DNA of 64,000 nt from assembly GCF_027596085.1 (NCBI RefSeq), contig NC_072451.1:2131877-2195876 (forward strand), given 5' to 3'. Source of the stretch: Anoplopoma fimbria. Its lineage: Eukaryota > Chordata > Actinopteri > Perciformes > Anoplopomatidae. The notes under the pieces are model-generated. The model was not told the DNA's origin, did not search any database, and was given only the letters and a program-made list of their open reading frames with translations. The position numbers and the translations under genes are program-made. Below are positions 1 to 12,287 of this stretch, in pieces (the first letter of the stretch is position 1; the number at the start of each line of letters is the position of its first letter).

Positions 1-261
1 AGATGTTTTACTGTGGAGACAGACGCTTTGAGTTCAATTTTCCTCCTCTGCATTTCATTCATTACATCCAGCGTGCATCAGGAAATATATGCACCAGTAA
101 ACGTCCTCGAAGTGAAACCAAACCTGGCTTTGTATAAAGTTCAATGTGGTTTTTTTAGATGAAACAGGCGAACACACTGAATTGAACTTATCAGATCTTT
201 AGAGCCTTTATGGAAACGCAGACAACAAAAGGTGTCTGACAGCCCTGCAGTGATCAACCAC

Positions 262-451
262 CTTGTTGGAGCAGCTCGTCCAGCAGACCGCTCCACTCCT
301 CCCTGAACAGGTTGGCGCCGGTCAGGCTGCCGTCTCCTCCGATCACGCACAGGTTGGTGATGCTGTGCTGCACGAGGTTGTGCGCTGCTTTCAAGCGGCC
401 CTCGCGGGAACGAAACTCCTTACAGCGGGCGCTGCCGATGACTGTACCACC
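262..451 (-). CDS. pfkp: pfkp coding exon 4
   Basis: This 190-nt exon enters in phase 0 and leaves in phase 1. It encodes [20 protein letters not shown], then [25 protein letters not shown] and [14 protein letters not shown]. The GGDGS motif is intact. The donor is g|gtggtt, weaker than the others in the gene. Everything 3' of this exon is outside the window: bases 1-261 are intron 4 and show no further exon. Confidence 0.94.
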
Positions 452-3423
452 CTGAAGGGAAACGCAAATCACAATCTGAGATCACATCACTGAGTTCGAA
501 TGAATAATGCTTTAAAATAATCAGATAATCTATTTATTTTTTTTACCCCGCCGTCTGATTATCTATCTATCCTGTTTATAATATTGCTTTTCTACCAGAT
601 GAATCTCTTTTCACCGTTGCACTGAATATAATCCACTTTGAAACAATGAAAGTCCGACGTGGACAAACAGTGAAAAGGTCAAATTGAATCACAGACTCAT
701 TTGGCTCAAAGCTAAAAGCCTTGTTGCTGAGTCGAGTCCAATGATCATCACAGAGATCCACCAACACAGCAGATATTCAAACGTGTTGGCCCAAGCACAA
801 ACACTGCTGCTCCTCTGTCAGAAAGCGTTTACAAACAGCACTTCATGGTGATAAAGATAATTACGTCATTAACACAGGATCGAGTCTTTTAACGATAGCG
901 GATTCCGACTGTATCGAGAGAGTGTGTGACCGGAAACAGCAGCAGAAAAAGCTCGACTCACCACTTGCAGCATGCTGGAGACGCTTTCCCACGTCGCCTC
1001 TTTGATGTTGTCTCCTCCGTCCACCATCCCCTGGTAACCCTGAGAGGAGAGAGGAGCGTGATGAACGTCCACTTCATCATTTAGGACACACACGATAACA
1101 GTAATTGTGACTATGGGTCACTTTATTCTCATCCTGAGCCCTAATATATATAAGGATGCAACTGACTATCATTTTTAATTTAAAGTTATTATTGTCAATA
1201 CATGTTTATTTCTTTTATTTTTTTTGTTATTTTAAATTTAAATTGTTTTTATTCATCTGTTGAATGTTTTTACACTTAAAATGCATGCTTTCTGTAAATG
1301 GAAGGTTTTCTGTTTTCATTTATTTTTAAATGTACACCACTTTAAACGTTCATAGTCTGTATGAAATGTTCTGTATAAATAAAGAGTTTTATTTTTATCG
1401 TGATGTTTTTAAAGACAAATATTGACCGAAAAAGTATAAAAAAAAAATTAAAAAGTTTTAAAAAATCCTACAAGGTCATAAATTCCCAGAGACAAAAATT
1501 ATATCTTCAAATTTCTTTTTTTATCAGAACGATGGGCCAAAACTGGTAAATTAGAAAATACAAATCCTCACATGTAAGGAGCTGGAAACAGAGTATGTTT
1601 GGCATCTTTGCTTGATAAATGACTTGACCTGATTGATCAGTTATCTAAACCCCTCTCTGTTAATGTTCTGCTGATTAACTAAATGAGAAATCTGTAAAAG
1701 GGTTCCAGCACAAAAACGAAAAGCATCATGGCACTCAGCTCTCATTACTCACAGCCGAGAGGCCATTCGAGGCTGATGGGAGTGAGCCAGTGAAGGATGA
1801 AGTGTGCCTCTGGTAATCCAATTATATGCACACTGAGAGCAGATCATCTCTATCTGCCATCGGTGGCGTCATGCACATTCAAAACTGCACATATAATCTC
1901 AGACATTCAATAACGAACAAGATATAAAAAAAAAAGGGGATTTAATGTTGCTTTTCTTTTCTGATATTGAATCATAAATAAGTCTAACAACTCAAAGCCC
2001 CATGAATGGATGTAGGACGGCGATATCAACTACTGATTCCTCTTTCTGCAAGTGAAATAATAATACGTTTGCACATCAAAGCACCCTTTACATGACAATA
2101 AATGACAACAGATAACAGATACTATAAAATGCTTTGAGGACAGAACATTTTCAGATACAGTTACTGATCTCCAGACCGACCCGCTAATCTTCACACATCT
2201 GATGAGTCAACTTGAATTAAAATTCCTACAACATTCATTTTGGTAGCTAGTCTTTGGTGGTTAACTGTTTTGACTGGTGTTGGAGAACCAATAATTATTT
2301 TCACTGAAACGTTTTGTGAAGAAAGTTGTTTAATATTTAGTTTAATATTAGATTTTTTATTTTATTTTATGATGACAGCACACTGACTTTGTTTGCCATC
2401 CTCTTGGTAAACCTAGCATTCAATATTTTCTTTTGTGATGGTTGAATTCACACCCCTAGTAACAAATATGCAACCCTTTATTAGTTGAAAGAATACTCCT
2501 TTTCTATTACTATTGAGAAAAGCAATTATTTAAAAATATATATATATATTAATAAATTCATAACCTTCTTAGAAAAATCACCTCCTAAAATAAAAAAATC
2601 AACTATACTTACAAGTGAAACAATAATCACAAAATAAATAGTAATGTTTGTTTAATTTCTATTTTACTTTTAATTAATGCTGAGTTTTTTGTATTAAAAC
2701 ATATTTTGTCTCAACATGTTTTTAACTTGTGATGGTAAAATCCTTATAACTCTCCACTCTGTTACTAAATGCCGGGTACTATCAGGTCTTTGGGTGCTGC
2801 TGGCTCTCTCAAGGACAATCACAGCCCGATGATGAGGACTCGTCAGCACTAATTTATCTCGCTGTCGTATGCGTCAGACACTGCAGACTCCCCGGAGGCC
2901 ACGTCTGGAGCCATGGGTCATATCTCACGTCTCACCTCGTGGATGAAGTAGACCTTGGCTTCCACGTAGATGCCCATCCGGACGACGGCCCGGACCGCCG
3001 CATTCATGCCTGTCAACGGACAGAGAAGAGTTAGTGGTTGTCACGGGAACGCTTTCTCAACATGCACTTTTGAGACTGACATGATTTGTTCGACATGGAT
3101 AAATTAAACTCTTAAACTCTGGGTTTTGGTGCACGTGTACCTCCCAGCAGTGCAGTAACCTACAGTGCAGTGAACATGTTGGAGAAATGAACGTCTGAAA
3201 CTAGGATGGATGCGTCTTATTGTAGTTTCCCCTCAAAAGACAGTGAGAAAACCTTTTTTCACAAGAAAACAAATAACTTATACTGTATGTGTGTGCAACC
3301 AATTATCAAGTGAACCTATAATGGATATTTTGAATGTTTTAAAAATATACAAAATAAAATGCAGTTGAGGAATATTTGATATACACTGGAAAAGAATAAA
3401 ACATAAGAGAGAGAGAGAGAGTC

Positions 3424-3466
<43 letters not shown>

Positions 3467-5341
3467 GAGACAGAGAGATAGAGACAGAGAAGAGAGACAG
3501 AGAGAGAGAGAAAGACAAGAGAAAGACAGAGAGAGAGAGACAGAGAGAGAGACAGAGAGAGAGACAGAGACAGAGAAGAGACAGAGAGAGACAGAGAGAC
3601 AGACAGAGAGAGACAGAGAGAGACAAAGAGACAAAGACAGAGAGACAAAGACAGAAGACAGAGAGATAAAGAGACAAAGACAGAGAGATAAAGAGACAAA
3701 GACAGAGAGAGTGAGACAGAGAGTGAGACAGACAGAGAGAGAGAGACAGAGGGAGAAGGAGAGAGACAGAGAGAGAGACAGAGGGAGAAGGAGAGAGAGA
3801 GAGGAGACGGGAAGTTTGCCTCTGAGGATTTTTTGTCTGTCGGAGCACTTAGCGAAATTATAAACAGGACATAAATAAATCCAAGACGGAGGCTGTGATC
3901 AGCACAGTGACTGGACAGTTTTACTAAAGCAGACAGAGGCCAACACCCTGACAGCATTGATCGATCAGGTAAAAGTCTTTGACGTAAACAACTGTCTGAG
4001 AGAGGTTGCCTCTTGTTGCAACAGACAGATGCAGAATGAGAGCTGAGAGCGGGTTAAAGACGTACAACCTAATGAGAGAAAATGGAATAGGAAGCTACAA
4101 ATGAGAATAAGGCCACAGCTGCAACTGATTATTCATTTCTGTTCATCTGTTCATACACAAGTCATCTTTTCCAAATAATGCATTCATTGATAAAGGTATA
4201 ATAAGGGATTTAAATGTCTAAAAAACGACTACATCTTCCTCAGCACATTCTCTCTGTGTCAGTATGAGTGAACCCAGCAGAGACAGGCTGCCCCTCTGCT
4301 CTCCACGCATGCTTCAATCAACCCGTCCCATTAACGGACCCTCGTCTGCAGAACGTGCACGGGATGTGACTACTTCTTGGACTACTGCGTGAAACAACTG
4401 TAGCCCTATTTTATTTTTCATTTTGCTGAGGTTTGCACAGGGTGACCACAAAGGGAATCTGGCAACAACAAAAATGAAAAACACAGGACCGTCTGGCTGA
4501 ACAGTTGGACCTGGCTTGTAGATGACTTTACAATGTATTTCTACTGGTTGTTTACCAGCTGATAGGCACAACGGTGGACAGTCAGCCATGTTTGCTGCAT
4601 ACAAAGCTATTATCTCAAAACACTCTATTTGCAAAAACAGCGTTGGGTTGAGGGGTGTGAAAGGGTTTCATTACACCCAGGGGGGCGTAATCAATAATCT
4701 GCTAATTTACTGTCACATAACACAAAAACATGCAGCAAATCTGCAGAAGTGAGAAACTGAAACATGGGAATGTTTGGCAATTTTGTGAGAAAAATTGACT
4801 TAAATTGTTAATAAATGATGGAAATGGCAGACTAGATCCTCTGATCATAATCATTAAACTAAAACCAAGTGGAGTAACAAGATTTTCACCACAAAAAAAT
4901 CTGTAATTTCTCATTTGTCAACAGACAGAAGAGTGTATTTGAATATGAAACGTGTTTTTGTATTTATCCTGCTCTCTGTTACCTCAAAGAGTTTAATAAA
5001 TAAGGTCACATGAAGAAACACAGTATGCTAGCTGTGCTGATCAGGTGAGCTGGCGTTGCTAAGAGACCAGGGCAGAGCTGATTGGTTGAGGGGGATCAAT
5101 GCAAACATGTGGACAATATGTTTAATGAGTTTAACAAAAAGGAAAACAACAAATGATTTATGTGATTTGACTGGATGACGTATAATTCTGATGAACTACA
5201 CAAAGGCATCTAATTTTGCTAATTCTTCTCATAGTGTGTGTGTGTGTGTGTGTGCAAATACTCAGTTCAGGCTGTGTTGATGAAATATTTCACAACACCT
5301 ATCTGTTACAGGGACATAAAGATTCAAAGCAATGATTAAAA

Positions 5342-5376
<35 letters not shown>

Positions 5377-5412
5377 ATCTTGCTCTTGTGTGTGTTGTGT
5401 AATGTGTGTGTC

Positions 5413-5452
<40 letters not shown>

Positions 5453-7430
5453 GTGTGCATGTGCATGCGTGTGTGTGCATGTGTGTTCTCCCCGGAGTGC
5501 TATGAAGAGTTGCCATGGTAATCATATGTAATCGTGCAGAAAGGTTAAGACCGTTGCTCCTACGGCATAGAAAATCACGTTATTTTGCTCTTCTTATTTA
5601 GTTTGCATATTATTTAATTTACTGTATTCTACTCTAACTCATGAAAAACCATAATTTACAGTAAACCTATTCTGTTATATATGTTTATTTTGCATATTAC
5701 TACAATGTATTTCATGCGAATAAAACCAGTGATTGTTCTTAATCAGATATATGCAAGCATAAGAAACTTAATTTACATAGAAATGCTCAGAATAAGTACT
5801 TATGACGCATGAGGACTAATCGTGTATGTTGTAACTGACAGCTATATATAACGTTATAGCTGCGTGGTTTTGTTTTAAGTTGTAAGCTTTTGAAGTGACA
5901 TCTTCTCAAGACTACATGAAGATTACATTACATTACATTACATTACATTACAGTCATTTAGCAGACGCTTTTATCCAAAGAGACTTACAGGAAGTGTATT
6001 CAACATAGATATTCAAGAGAACTACTAGTCACCAGAAGTCATAAGTGCATCTCCTTTCTTAAACAAGCATCTAAAAGCATAAACCAGAGCAAAAGTATAG
6101 AAACAAACTAATACGAATACAATAAGTGCAACAAACTAATATGAATACAATAAGTGCAACAAACTAATATGAATACAATAAGTGCAATAAACTAATATGA
6201 ATACAATAAGTGCAATAAACTAATATGAATACAATAAGTGCAACAAACTAATATGAATACAATAAGTGCAACAAACTAATATGAATACAATAAATGCAAT
6301 AAACTAATATGAATACAATAAGTGCAATAAACTAATATGAATACAATAAGTGCAATAAACTAATATGAATACAATAAGTGCTAAGTGGAAGGCTCAGGGT
6401 AGCACTTCTTGAAGAGAAGATGACTAAAGCTCTTTGATTTGTCAGCTTGTTTCATTGGATTTAGCTCCAGAAAAGACCCAGTGGCTGACATCTACACAGT
6501 CAAATTATAATTATGATTAAAAACCACTTTCTTCAGTTGAATCTTTTTAGGAGTCCTGACTCCAAACCAGCAGCCAGTAGTTATGAACGGAAGAAAATGA
6601 GGCCACAGGTAACGCATGCCTGACTCCGAGCATCATCACGTCCTATTAAATCTCATGTGCTGCTATGTGCTGCTGTGTGCTGCAGGGTTATATAACTGAT
6701 ATAAGCTCTGTGTGTGTGCAGGCTGTAGACGGCTGAGCACAATATAGATAAACCATATAAGGATATTATGGTTTGTTTTGCTCTGATGATGTGTCAGGAT
6801 CCTTATAAGAGCACTAAAAGGATGCATGAGTGACACAAAAACACCATAATGTGTTATTAGATGAGTATAGATAGAAATATACCCATGAATGTTAATTATT
6901 ATTATAATATAATGATGACAATTTACATCATGAAAACCTCTCAAAGTGTGATTTAATGTGCATTAATGGAATTCCCCCCACCCCCTCTCTGTTCACCACA
7001 AAGCCACTGTGTACACGATGCTCCTCACGTACACGGTACCATCCTACGTCACAGGATGAGTAAAGCTACCGTCAAAACAGACAGGAGGTCAATACACGCC
7101 GCCTTCAAAATAAAAGCACCGCTGCACAAACTGGAACATATGAGGTTTATTGTGAAAGGTTCAATTGAGCTCCTTTCACTCTGTGGAGCTTGACTCTGGT
7201 CCTCAGTGATGCAAGACACATTATTCTCTTTAAATCTCTTTATAACTTTTCAAAACTATTAGTTAACCCCAATATATATATATATAGTATTCAACAGAAA
7301 ACATTAAAAGACATAAAATAAATATACAATTCTATTATGTGGCTCTATAACTAGGTCATTACATACTAACTGAGCTCTTTCCTGGAAATACCACAGAAAC
7401 AATATGAATCATTCTGGTGCAATGGCACAT

Positions 7431-7495
<65 letters not shown>

Positions 7496-7573
7496 CACAC
7501 TGTGCACACTGTGCACACACACAGTCTATATACATGCACTGGTGCAGGATGCATGATAAGCTTATGTAAAGAG

Positions 7574-7621
<48 letters not shown>

Positions 7622-7959
7622 CACTTGTTGACATTTGTGCAAATTAATCAAAAGCACACTATGTATTATGCATTAAAATATTACTTCTTATATTTCTATG
7701 TGATTAATATTATAGCATGCATGTATTAAACATAAATACAATAAAAGAGACATCCTTTGAGGCTGCACATCCAGTATGTGACTATTTCTGCAAAGCTGCA
7801 TTAAACCCTGTAAAGCAGCAGTGTGTTCCACTGATGGAGGTCAGATACATTGTTACCTTGAGCATCTCCTCCGCTGGTCAGCACCGCGATGGACTTCCCT
7901 TCTCCGGACAGGTTCTCAAAGAACTTGCGGGTGTCCTGCCGCTTAGGAGCCGCAGTCAT
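262..7959 (-). CDS. pfkp: ATP-dependent 6-phosphofructokinase, platelet type: 5' part of gene (4 coding exons, partial)
   Basis: Phosphofructokinase phosphorylates fructose 6-phosphate to fructose 1,6-bisphosphate with ATP, the committed step of glycolysis, as a cytosolic tetramer. Four exons join in phase (7959-7857, 3009-2936, 1039-962, 451-262) to give about 148 N-terminal residues; the rest of the roughly 780-residue protein lies off the left edge. Visible family signatures are [19 protein letters not shown] (nucleotide-binding loop), GYQGMVDGG and [15 protein letters not shown] (the GGDGS motif with the Mg/ATP-site Asp). [18 protein letters not shown] and [10 protein letters not shown] resemble the platelet isoform (PFKP) as I remember it more than muscle or liver forms, hence the symbol. 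The ATG at 7959 is followed directly by the family N-terminus. The family assignment is certain; the paralogue is probable. A teleost pfkpa or pfkpb copy cannot be told apart here. Confidence 0.93.
452..961 (-). other. pfkp intron 3
   Basis: AT-rich intron sequence of about 510 bases. I see no repeat longer than short homopolymers and no second exon. Confidence 0.7.
962..1039 (-). CDS. pfkp: pfkp coding exon 3
   Basis: This is a 26-codon, phase 0-0 exon between ctctcag and gtgagt. It encodes [20 protein letters not shown] followed by SSMLQV, a segment conserved in all vertebrate phosphofructokinases. Confidence 0.95.
1040..2935 (-). other. pfkp intron 2
   Basis: This intron of about 1.9 kb is mostly AT-rich. 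The stretch 1720-1900 is more balanced in base composition and has TAAT-type motifs, so it may be a conserved non-coding block; sequence alone cannot show this. A short (TA)n run lies at 2537-2550. Confidence 0.6.
2936..3009 (-). CDS. pfkp: pfkp coding exon 2
   Basis: The acceptor ttgacag|gc completes the Gly of GGDAQG, and the exon reads [20 protein letters not shown] then FIHE before the donor gag|gtgaga. It carries the second half of the nucleotide-binding loop. The residue after IYV is Glu, where the family members I recall have Gly (YVGAKVYF). Confidence 0.93.
3409..3803 (+). repeat. (GA)n / (GACAGA)n purine tract in pfkp intron 1
   Basis: Nearly 400 bases of GAGAGA interrupted by GACAGA and GACAAAGA variants. 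On the transcribed strand this is a CU-rich tract about 400 nt upstream of the exon 2 acceptor. It produces long Ser-Leu reading frames on the minus strand that are not genes. Confidence 0.95.
5234..5484 (+). repeat. (GT)n microsatellite cluster
   Basis: Three GT runs at 5235-5254, 5345-5374 and about 5414-5450, with shorter imperfect GT between them. Confidence 0.95.
5922..6100 (+). repeat. Teleost dispersed repeat, (ACATT)n start with CATTTAGCAGACGCTTTTAT core
   Basis: Starts with six ACATT-type pentamers, followed by a core (CATTTAGCAGACGC, then TTATCCAAAGAGACTTACA) that I recognise as extremely common in fish genomes. Its class is not certain from sequence alone. It runs straight into the minisatellite at 6101. 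Confidence 0.75.
6101..6385 (+). repeat. 28-bp minisatellite, about 10 copies
   Basis: The unit is AACAAACTAATATGAATACA followed by ATAAGTGC, repeated about ten times with only C/T (AACAAAC versus AATAAAC) and one G/A difference. Homogeneity this high suggests recent expansion. It abuts the (ACATT)n dispersed repeat. Confidence 0.93.
7432..7618 (+). repeat. (AC)n and (GT)n arrays in inverted arrangement
   Basis: An (AC)n array (7432-7492) is followed 80 bases later by a (GT)n array (7575-7618). The two are complementary, so single-stranded DNA or RNA could fold them into a long hairpin. They lie in pfkp intron 1, within about 430 bases of the start-codon exon. Confidence 0.9.
7857..7959 (-). 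CDS. pfkp: pfkp coding exon 1 (start codon)
   Basis: This exon encodes [20 protein letters not shown] and runs on to LTSGGDAQ, ending in phase 1 with the donor g|gtaaca. The ATG at 7959-7957 is the only Met upstream of the conserved core. The bases 5' of it are AAAC and then a (GT)n tract that starts about ten bases away, so the reading frame also stays open through the microsatellite. I read that extension as untranslated, because it would encode only Val-Cys runs. The 5' end of the exon (transcription start) is not defined. Confidence 0.9.
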
Positions 7960-7965
7960 GTTTAC

Positions 7966-8030
7966 ACACACACACACACACACACACTGACACACACACA
8001 CAGAACACACACACACACACACACACACAG
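7966..8030 (+). repeat. (AC)n tract directly 5' of the pfkp start codon
   Basis: Interrupted AC repeat that begins about seven bases from the pfkp ATG. It would be GU-rich 5' UTR or proximal promoter in pfkp. Confidence 0.92.
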
Positions 8031-8143
8031 GATACAATGTATCTAAAGAAACAACAGCTGGTTCCTGCTGGAGAACAAGAACCACTGAAGAGACTGAGAG
8101 AGGATGAGAGTCTGCTGGAGGATGACTGCAGTGGACACCGCCC

Positions 8144-8148
<5 letters not shown>

Positions 8149-8218
<70 letters not shown>
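8149..8218 (+). repeat. (AC)n microsatellite
   Basis: About 70 bases of uninterrupted AC in the pfkp 5' flank. Confidence 0.97.
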
Positions 8219-8220
<2 letters not shown>

Positions 8221-8278
8221 CTCACCAAAGATCCTACATTCAGTAGGATTACTCACTCCTTGCTTTACTAGGACAACC

Positions 8279-8760
<482 letters not shown>

Positions 8761-8770
8761 TGTATGTATA

Positions 8771-9000
8771 TACAGTACCAGTCAAAAGTCTGGACACACC
8801 TTCTCATTCAATGGTTTTTCTTTATTTTATTTTTTTCTACATTGTAGATTAATATTGAAGAAATCCAAACTATGAAGGAACACATATGGAATTATGTGGT
8901 AAACAAACAAATGCTCAACAAACCAGAATATGTTTTATATTTTAGATTCTTCAAAGTAGTTGAATGAGAAGGTGTGTCCAAACCTTTGACTGGTACTGTA
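8771..9000 (+). mobile_element. Tc1/mariner-type miniature inverted-repeat element
   Basis: A 230-bp non-coding element with about 40-bp terminal inverted repeats. It begins TACAGTACCAGTCAAAAG and ends CTTTGACTGGTACTGTA, and the inner TIR ends are the complementary ACACACCTTCTCATTCAA and TTGAATGAGAAGGTGTGT. TA flanks both sides, as expected for Tc1-type insertion. It has no transposase, so it would have been moved in trans. This end sequence is very common in fish. Confidence 0.93.
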
Positions 9001-9809
9001 TGTTATTAAAACATAATTGTATTGTTGTTACCCACAGAGTTATCAGGTTTCTGGAGCACAAAGTCACGTCAGCTTACCCTTTTTTAAAAAGTTCAATTTG
9101 GATCCCCAACTGACAAAGTGACTATGACTAGCTCAATTGAACTACAAATGTCACTATTTGAATATTTTCCTCACATATTCATGCATTATAAAAATAGAGT
9201 AAACAGGATTTGTGTATTTTTGTTCATCAGTAGACTATAATGTTCTTTTTTCTGCTCATTTTTCCAGTTTTTCAGTTTGGAAATATAACCAGAGTGAGAG
9301 GTCTTCACTTGTTCTTGCCTTCTTTGGAGCTGGGCGTTTGTTACAGAGCCAGATGACTGACAGATGAATCATCCAATCAGTGTCCAGATCATGATCAGTG
9401 GGAAATATTCTAACCAATAGCAACCCAGTCATTCAGTCAGGAAATAAAACACTTCCAGTAACAATCCACAAGTTTCTCTGTAATACAAACACTCAAAATA
9501 GATTGTTTTACAAGCATTTCAAATAAAGACATGATGCAACACAAGTAAATAAGATTATTAGATAAATTATGCAAATGCAGCAACAAAGAATTGAATACAA
9601 ATACAACAATCTTAGATACTCCTTAAATATTTGGGCACCTCTGTTGTACTCAGTGTTTATTTAGCATATCTTCTATATCATATTATAAATGTATGATATT
9701 TGTATGTATGATATTTGATTGTTTCAACTCTACAAGCCACAAGTTAGACAGAATTATTGACCTTTCATGAAGTTTATGACCTTGACCTTCATGAAGTACA
9801 TTGAATGTG

Positions 9810-10097
9810 TTGTATCTCTGTTATGCTGTTCATTCTGGTCACATGACATCTATTGCATTCTGTCCATCCTGGAGAAGGATCCCTCCTCTGTCGTTCTCCC
9901 AGAGGTTTCTTCCTTTGTTCTCCCTGTTAAAGGGGTTTTTAGGGGAGTTTTTTTCCTGTGCCGATGTGAGGGAAGGACAGAGGATGTGAGGGAAGGACAG
10001 AGGATGTCGCATGTGTACAGATTGTAAAGCCCTCTGAGGCAAATTTGTAATTTGTGATTCTGGGCTATACAAAATAAACTGAATTGAATTGAATTGA
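9810..10097 (+). mobile_element. LINE or SINE 3' tail ending in (TTGAA)n
   Basis: Contains CCCAGAGGTTTCTTCC, then TGTAAAGCCCTCTGAGGCAA and GGGCTATACAAAATAAACTG with a final GAATT repeat, a retroposon 3' end I recognise as widespread in teleosts. A 20-base block (GATGTGAGGGAAGGACAGAG) is tandemly doubled inside. No coding part remains. Confidence 0.85.
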
Positions 10098-10330
10098 GCA
10101 ATAGTTTGCAAGCTTTATCTGAATGACTATAATGTATCTTTCCCAATCACAGTTTGGCATCTCACGCCTGTCGCAAGTCAACAGTTTGTTATATTTCATA
10201 ATAGTACATTCATTTATTTGAGAGTAAGTTGGAACAGGTTTTTTTATATGGAGCTGCTGTGTGATTGGAGAGGCCACGCAGAGGACATCAGGTACTGGAC
10301 CAGTGTCAAGTTTATTTCTGCATGTGTAGT

Positions 10331-10331
<1 letters not shown>

Positions 10332-10424
<93 letters not shown>

Positions 10425-10451
10425 GTGTGTGTGTGTGTGTGGGTGTGGGTG
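10332..10451 (+). repeat. (GT)n microsatellite
   Basis: About 120 bases of GT, interrupted near the right end by GGGTGGG-type variants. Confidence 0.97.
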
Positions 10452-11179
10452 TGACTAGCTCAAACGTGTTAACTTGTTTTATATGTGGTAAGTCTTCCTG
10501 ACTAAAGACATCTGGCAGCTCCTCACTTCTCCAAAATGCTTTCTCAACATTTGAAATAAGGAACTTCTTGAACGCCACGTGAATCTGAGCACATTATTAA
10601 AACACTTCCATGACCAAACAATGTGTCTGATATGTATAGAATTATGAAGAAAAGAAACATTTTTCCAATTAAATGGTACAACTATGGCATATAAGATGTG
10701 AATGAGTGTGATATAGCTTCAATAAAGCACTGAAACAAGCAGAGTCACTGTGACATTGGAGCTAGTGAAAGTTAAATTTAAGCAGAACATTTAAGGTGCA
10801 GAGATTCAGTATTTTATCCATAAAGAATTTTCAAAAAGCTGGTAAAACTCGATGCAGCAGAGGCAGAGATATCCTGGCTTTTATTACTGCTTAATACAGG
10901 TTCAAGGTCCTATATGCTGAAGCCTATACTTCCCAGAATGCATCTCAGTGCCATATTTTTATTACAACCTCCCTGCTTGGTAAATCCAAAACATCATTCA
11001 AACTGCATATCCTCAGTCTGCAACACAGGCCTCAAAGTTCAACAAGCCAGGAAAGGTGCCGTTTAAGAGTTAAAGGGTCGGGAATCAGGACATGACTTAA
11101 CGGACCTACCAGGTACGGCCCAAAGGGTCCAAAGGGTCCAAAGGGTCAAGAGCCAGACTGGCTCTCATCTACTAAATGT

Positions 11180-11290
11180 CTTTCAAAGAGACACGTACCA
11201 ACCAAGAAGAGATTCAAAATGACCAGGAAGAAACATTAAACAATGCAAAATAACTACAAAGATAGAAAATGACCACAAAAACACAAGTAA
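11180..11290 (-). repeat. Fragment of the TTTGTGTCTC degenerate minisatellite family
   Basis: The reverse complement shows the same TTTTGTGGTCATTTTC / TTTGTAGTTATTTTG pattern as the larger arrays at 32310 and 58090. A second fragment is at 11560-11650. Confidence 0.6.
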
Positions 11291-11465
11291 CTTGCATTTG
11301 TAGAGCTCCTTTCTAGTGTTTAAAGCACATTACAACATTCACAAATATTTATGCAGCGACGGCAGAGGATCGGAAATCTAAACAAATTCACATGCACACA
11401 CAGACTTCAGGAGCAATTTGGGGTCTTGCCTAATTCTAATGTCTTACCCTGAGGACACTTTCATT
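11281..11465 (+). repeat. Teleost dispersed repeat (CATTTGTAGAGC type)
   Basis: Contains CATTTGTAGAGCTCCTTTCT, AAAGCACATTACAACATTCA, GGAGCAATTTGGGG and GAGGACACTTT in the usual order of a dispersed fish repeat. Divergent, hence old. Confidence 0.7.
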
Positions 11466-11559
11466 CAATTCAATCCCTTACTGGCCAACATGCCAAGGCC
11501 TGGTGATAAATAAGAAGGTTAATCAACATTAGCATGCAGACTGGAGGAGCACTGGATGA

Positions 11560-11650
11560 CCATAAAAGGATACACAAACACCCCCAAAAGACCCAGAACA
11601 TCCACAAAGAGACACAAACCAACAAAAAAAAGAGACAAAAGCATCACAAA
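11560..11650 (-). repeat. Fragment of the TTTGTGTCTC minisatellite family
   Basis: On the minus strand it reads as TTTGTCTC / GGTTTGTGTCTCTTTGTGG units, matching the arrays in ncoa2 intron 6 and near 58 kb. Confidence 0.6.
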
Positions 11651-12281
11651 GTCTGTGTCTTGCTCCTATGTAAGAAATATGACGGGGCCTTTTTCGTCTG
11701 TTTTCTTTGTAATGCATTAATATTTAAAATGTTGAACAACTCAGAGCCAGACTAGACGTTGCAAATGTGATTTCTTTTTATAAATATACTTCACATATTT
11801 ATAGCCAGGCCCTAAAAGTCACACAGAGAAAAAGCTCATCAATAATATAAATACATCCTAACTTGAATAACCCAAAGAGACTAGAATATTTTATAACCCA
11901 TTTGTTTCTGTAACTCATCTGTAAAGTATATTTAGATTTGTTTTTACTGAAATGGATTAATAATGCAACACTACATTAATATGACAGAAACAATCTAGAG
12001 GGAAGTGATGGGAATTTCTGAGAAAAATGTATTGATAATGAATGCTGCAGTGACCATGTTCATCTCAAATCGCTGGAGAATGTCGCCCCCTGTTGGTGCA
12101 AAGAGTTAATTGCACAAACAATTAATTAAATTAATGCATTTTATCAGATTACAGTAATAAAAAACAATAACTTTGTGTGTGTTGATAAGGTTATTTTCAT
12201 TCATGTGTCAGTGTCAGGTCTGCAACACCAGAACGAGAGGAGAAATAAAAAGACGGAGGCGGTCCCGCTCAATAAAAATAA

Positions 12282-12287
12282 TTTATT
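12282..12287 (-). terminator. Candidate ncoa2 poly(A) signal AATAAA
   Basis: AATAAA on the minus strand with a U/GU-containing stretch beyond it; cleavage would fall near 12260. Chosen because it is followed by the repeat-rich flank and gives a 3' UTR of about 4.4 kb, similar to what is known for mammalian NCOA2. Other AATAAA copies lie nearer the stop codon (for example near 14900), so alternative ends are possible. Confidence 0.4.

Larger units (their letters stand above)
3010..7856 (-). other. pfkp intron 1
   Basis: A 4.8-kb intron holding the (GA)n tract (3409-3803), three (GT)n runs (5234-5484), a teleost dispersed repeat with a 28-bp minisatellite (5922-6385) and an (AC)n/(GT)n pair (7432-7618). 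No internal exon was recognised. Confidence 0.75.

Noticed and set aside
3316..3957. 213-codon Ser-Leu reading frame on the minus strand
   Set aside because: Translation of the (GA)n tract; three overlapping frames look alike, as expected for a simple repeat.
6101..6385. CRISPR-like array
   Set aside because: The 28-bp units are contiguous with no unique spacers, in a vertebrate genome; it is a minisatellite.
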